The notes beneath the pieces are model-generated. The model was not told where the DNA came from, did not search any database, and worked only from the letters and a program-made list of their open reading frames with translations. Position numbers and translations under genes: made by a program. Source: CAVUAF01 sp964460655 (lineage in GTDB: Bacteria > Acidobacteriota > Terriglobia > Terriglobales > Acidobacteriaceae). From it: a stretch of DNA of 14,860 nucleotides. Location of the stretch: contig CAYWSH010000081.1 in assembly GCA_964460655.1 (NCBI GenBank), forward strand, positions 1 to 14,860. The letters run 5' to 3'. Positions 13,100 through 14,860 of the stretch are shown here, piece after piece (the stretch's first letter is position 1; each line of letters begins with the position of its first letter).

Positions 13100-13580
13100 T
13101 GGTCGTGTCCGCCCAACTCGACGCCTTCTTCACCGCCAAGATGTCGGAGTACCCGACACAGCGCTCGTTCCTCGTCCCCATGCTGCTCTACACCCAGGAC
13201 GAGCTCGGTTTTCTCTCCGACGCTGCCATCGACTACATCGCCAAGAAGGCTGCGCTCAGCGAGCTCGAGGTGCGCAACGTCATCAGCTACTACTCCATGC
13301 TGACCACCAAACCGCGCGGCCGCTTCAACGTGCAGGTGTGCACCAACATCTGCTGCATGCTGCGCGGCGCGGAAGACATCTTCGAGCACTGCTCGAAACG
13401 CCTCGGCATCGGCCACAAGCAGACCACCCCGGACAAGATGTTCACGCTCGAAGAGGTCGAATGCATCGGCGCCTGTTCCTGGGGCCCGGCCATGCAAGTG
13501 AACTATGACTTCCACGAAAATCTGACGACGAGCAGCGTGGACCACATCCTCGCCGACTACCGCGCAAAGGTGGGACAGTA

Positions 13581-13581
<1 letters not shown>
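13099..13581 (+). CDS. nuoE: NADH-quinone oxidoreductase subunit E (24 kDa, [2Fe-2S])
   Basis: NuoE carries cluster N1a in the NADH-oxidising module and pairs with NuoF. The 160-residue product has four cluster cysteines in the usual pattern: C81-x4-C86 (CTNICC, with C85 an extra Cys) and C122-x3-C126 (CIGAC). The N-terminal helical domain is of normal length and contains YPTQRSFLVPMLLYTQDELG, typical of the family. The ATG overlaps the nuoD stop by one base, with GGGGGAG at 13081-13087 at 11 nt. Its stop overlaps the nuoF start in the same way (TAATG). Confidence 0.95.

Positions 13582-14860
<1,279 letters not shown>

Overview
This is a GC-rich bacterial scaffold segment holding ordinary chromosomal genes. 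It has two 100-N gaps, at 2578-2677 and 5104-5203. The mix of genes suggests an Acidobacteriota-type bacterium: a secreted tricorn-like protease, a secreted zinc-dependent nuclease/phospholipase-like protein, several small hypothetical proteins, dispersed TCATCC-GAG...GGATCC repeats and a nuo operon. That assignment is inference from gene style; no marker gene in the window proves it.

Left part (1-5408). A 5'-truncated K+ channel/RCK protein converges on a two-gene minus-strand unit: a small hypothetical protein followed by a secreted YncE-like beta-propeller. A hairpin at 872-896 ends that unit. Next come a plus-strand atypical SDR, split by the first gap, and an overlapping DCC/DUF393 redox protein. 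A 380-bp non-coding stretch with a long hairpin and a perfect 19-bp tandem repeat leads into a BON-domain, glycine-zipper lipoprotein with a strong intrinsic terminator. Beyond the second gap is a minus-strand zinc-ribbon-like protein whose 3' end is lost in the gap.

Middle (5409-10764). A 1160-residue tricorn-family protease is preceded by a TATAAT box embedded in a perfect 7-3-7 palindrome. It is followed by a cluster of dispersed repeats that can form two alternative hairpins. Then come an S1/P1 nuclease / zinc phospholipase C family protein, a 184-bp inverted-repeat element, and a small minus-strand hypothetical gene whose stop codon lies in the repeat.

Right part (10765-14860). A good sigma70-type promoter (TTGACA-18-TATAAC) precedes nuoA-nuoC-nuoD-nuoE-nuoF of respiratory complex I. 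nuoF runs off the window. nuoB, normally between nuoA and nuoC, is absent. Most genes here overlap or nearly touch. The exception is nuoC/nuoD, which are separated by a 21-codon mini-ORF containing a 4.5-copy octamer repeat. This mini-ORF overlaps the nuoC stop, has the best ribosome-binding site in the area and ends 2 nt before the nuoD ATG. Loss of one octamer would fuse it in frame to nuoD.

I see no defence system, CRISPR array, rRNA, tRNA or transposase gene. The most unusual signals are non-coding: the nuoC-nuoD octamer junction, the dispersed inverted repeats, and the hairpin/tandem-repeat leader of the lipoprotein gene.
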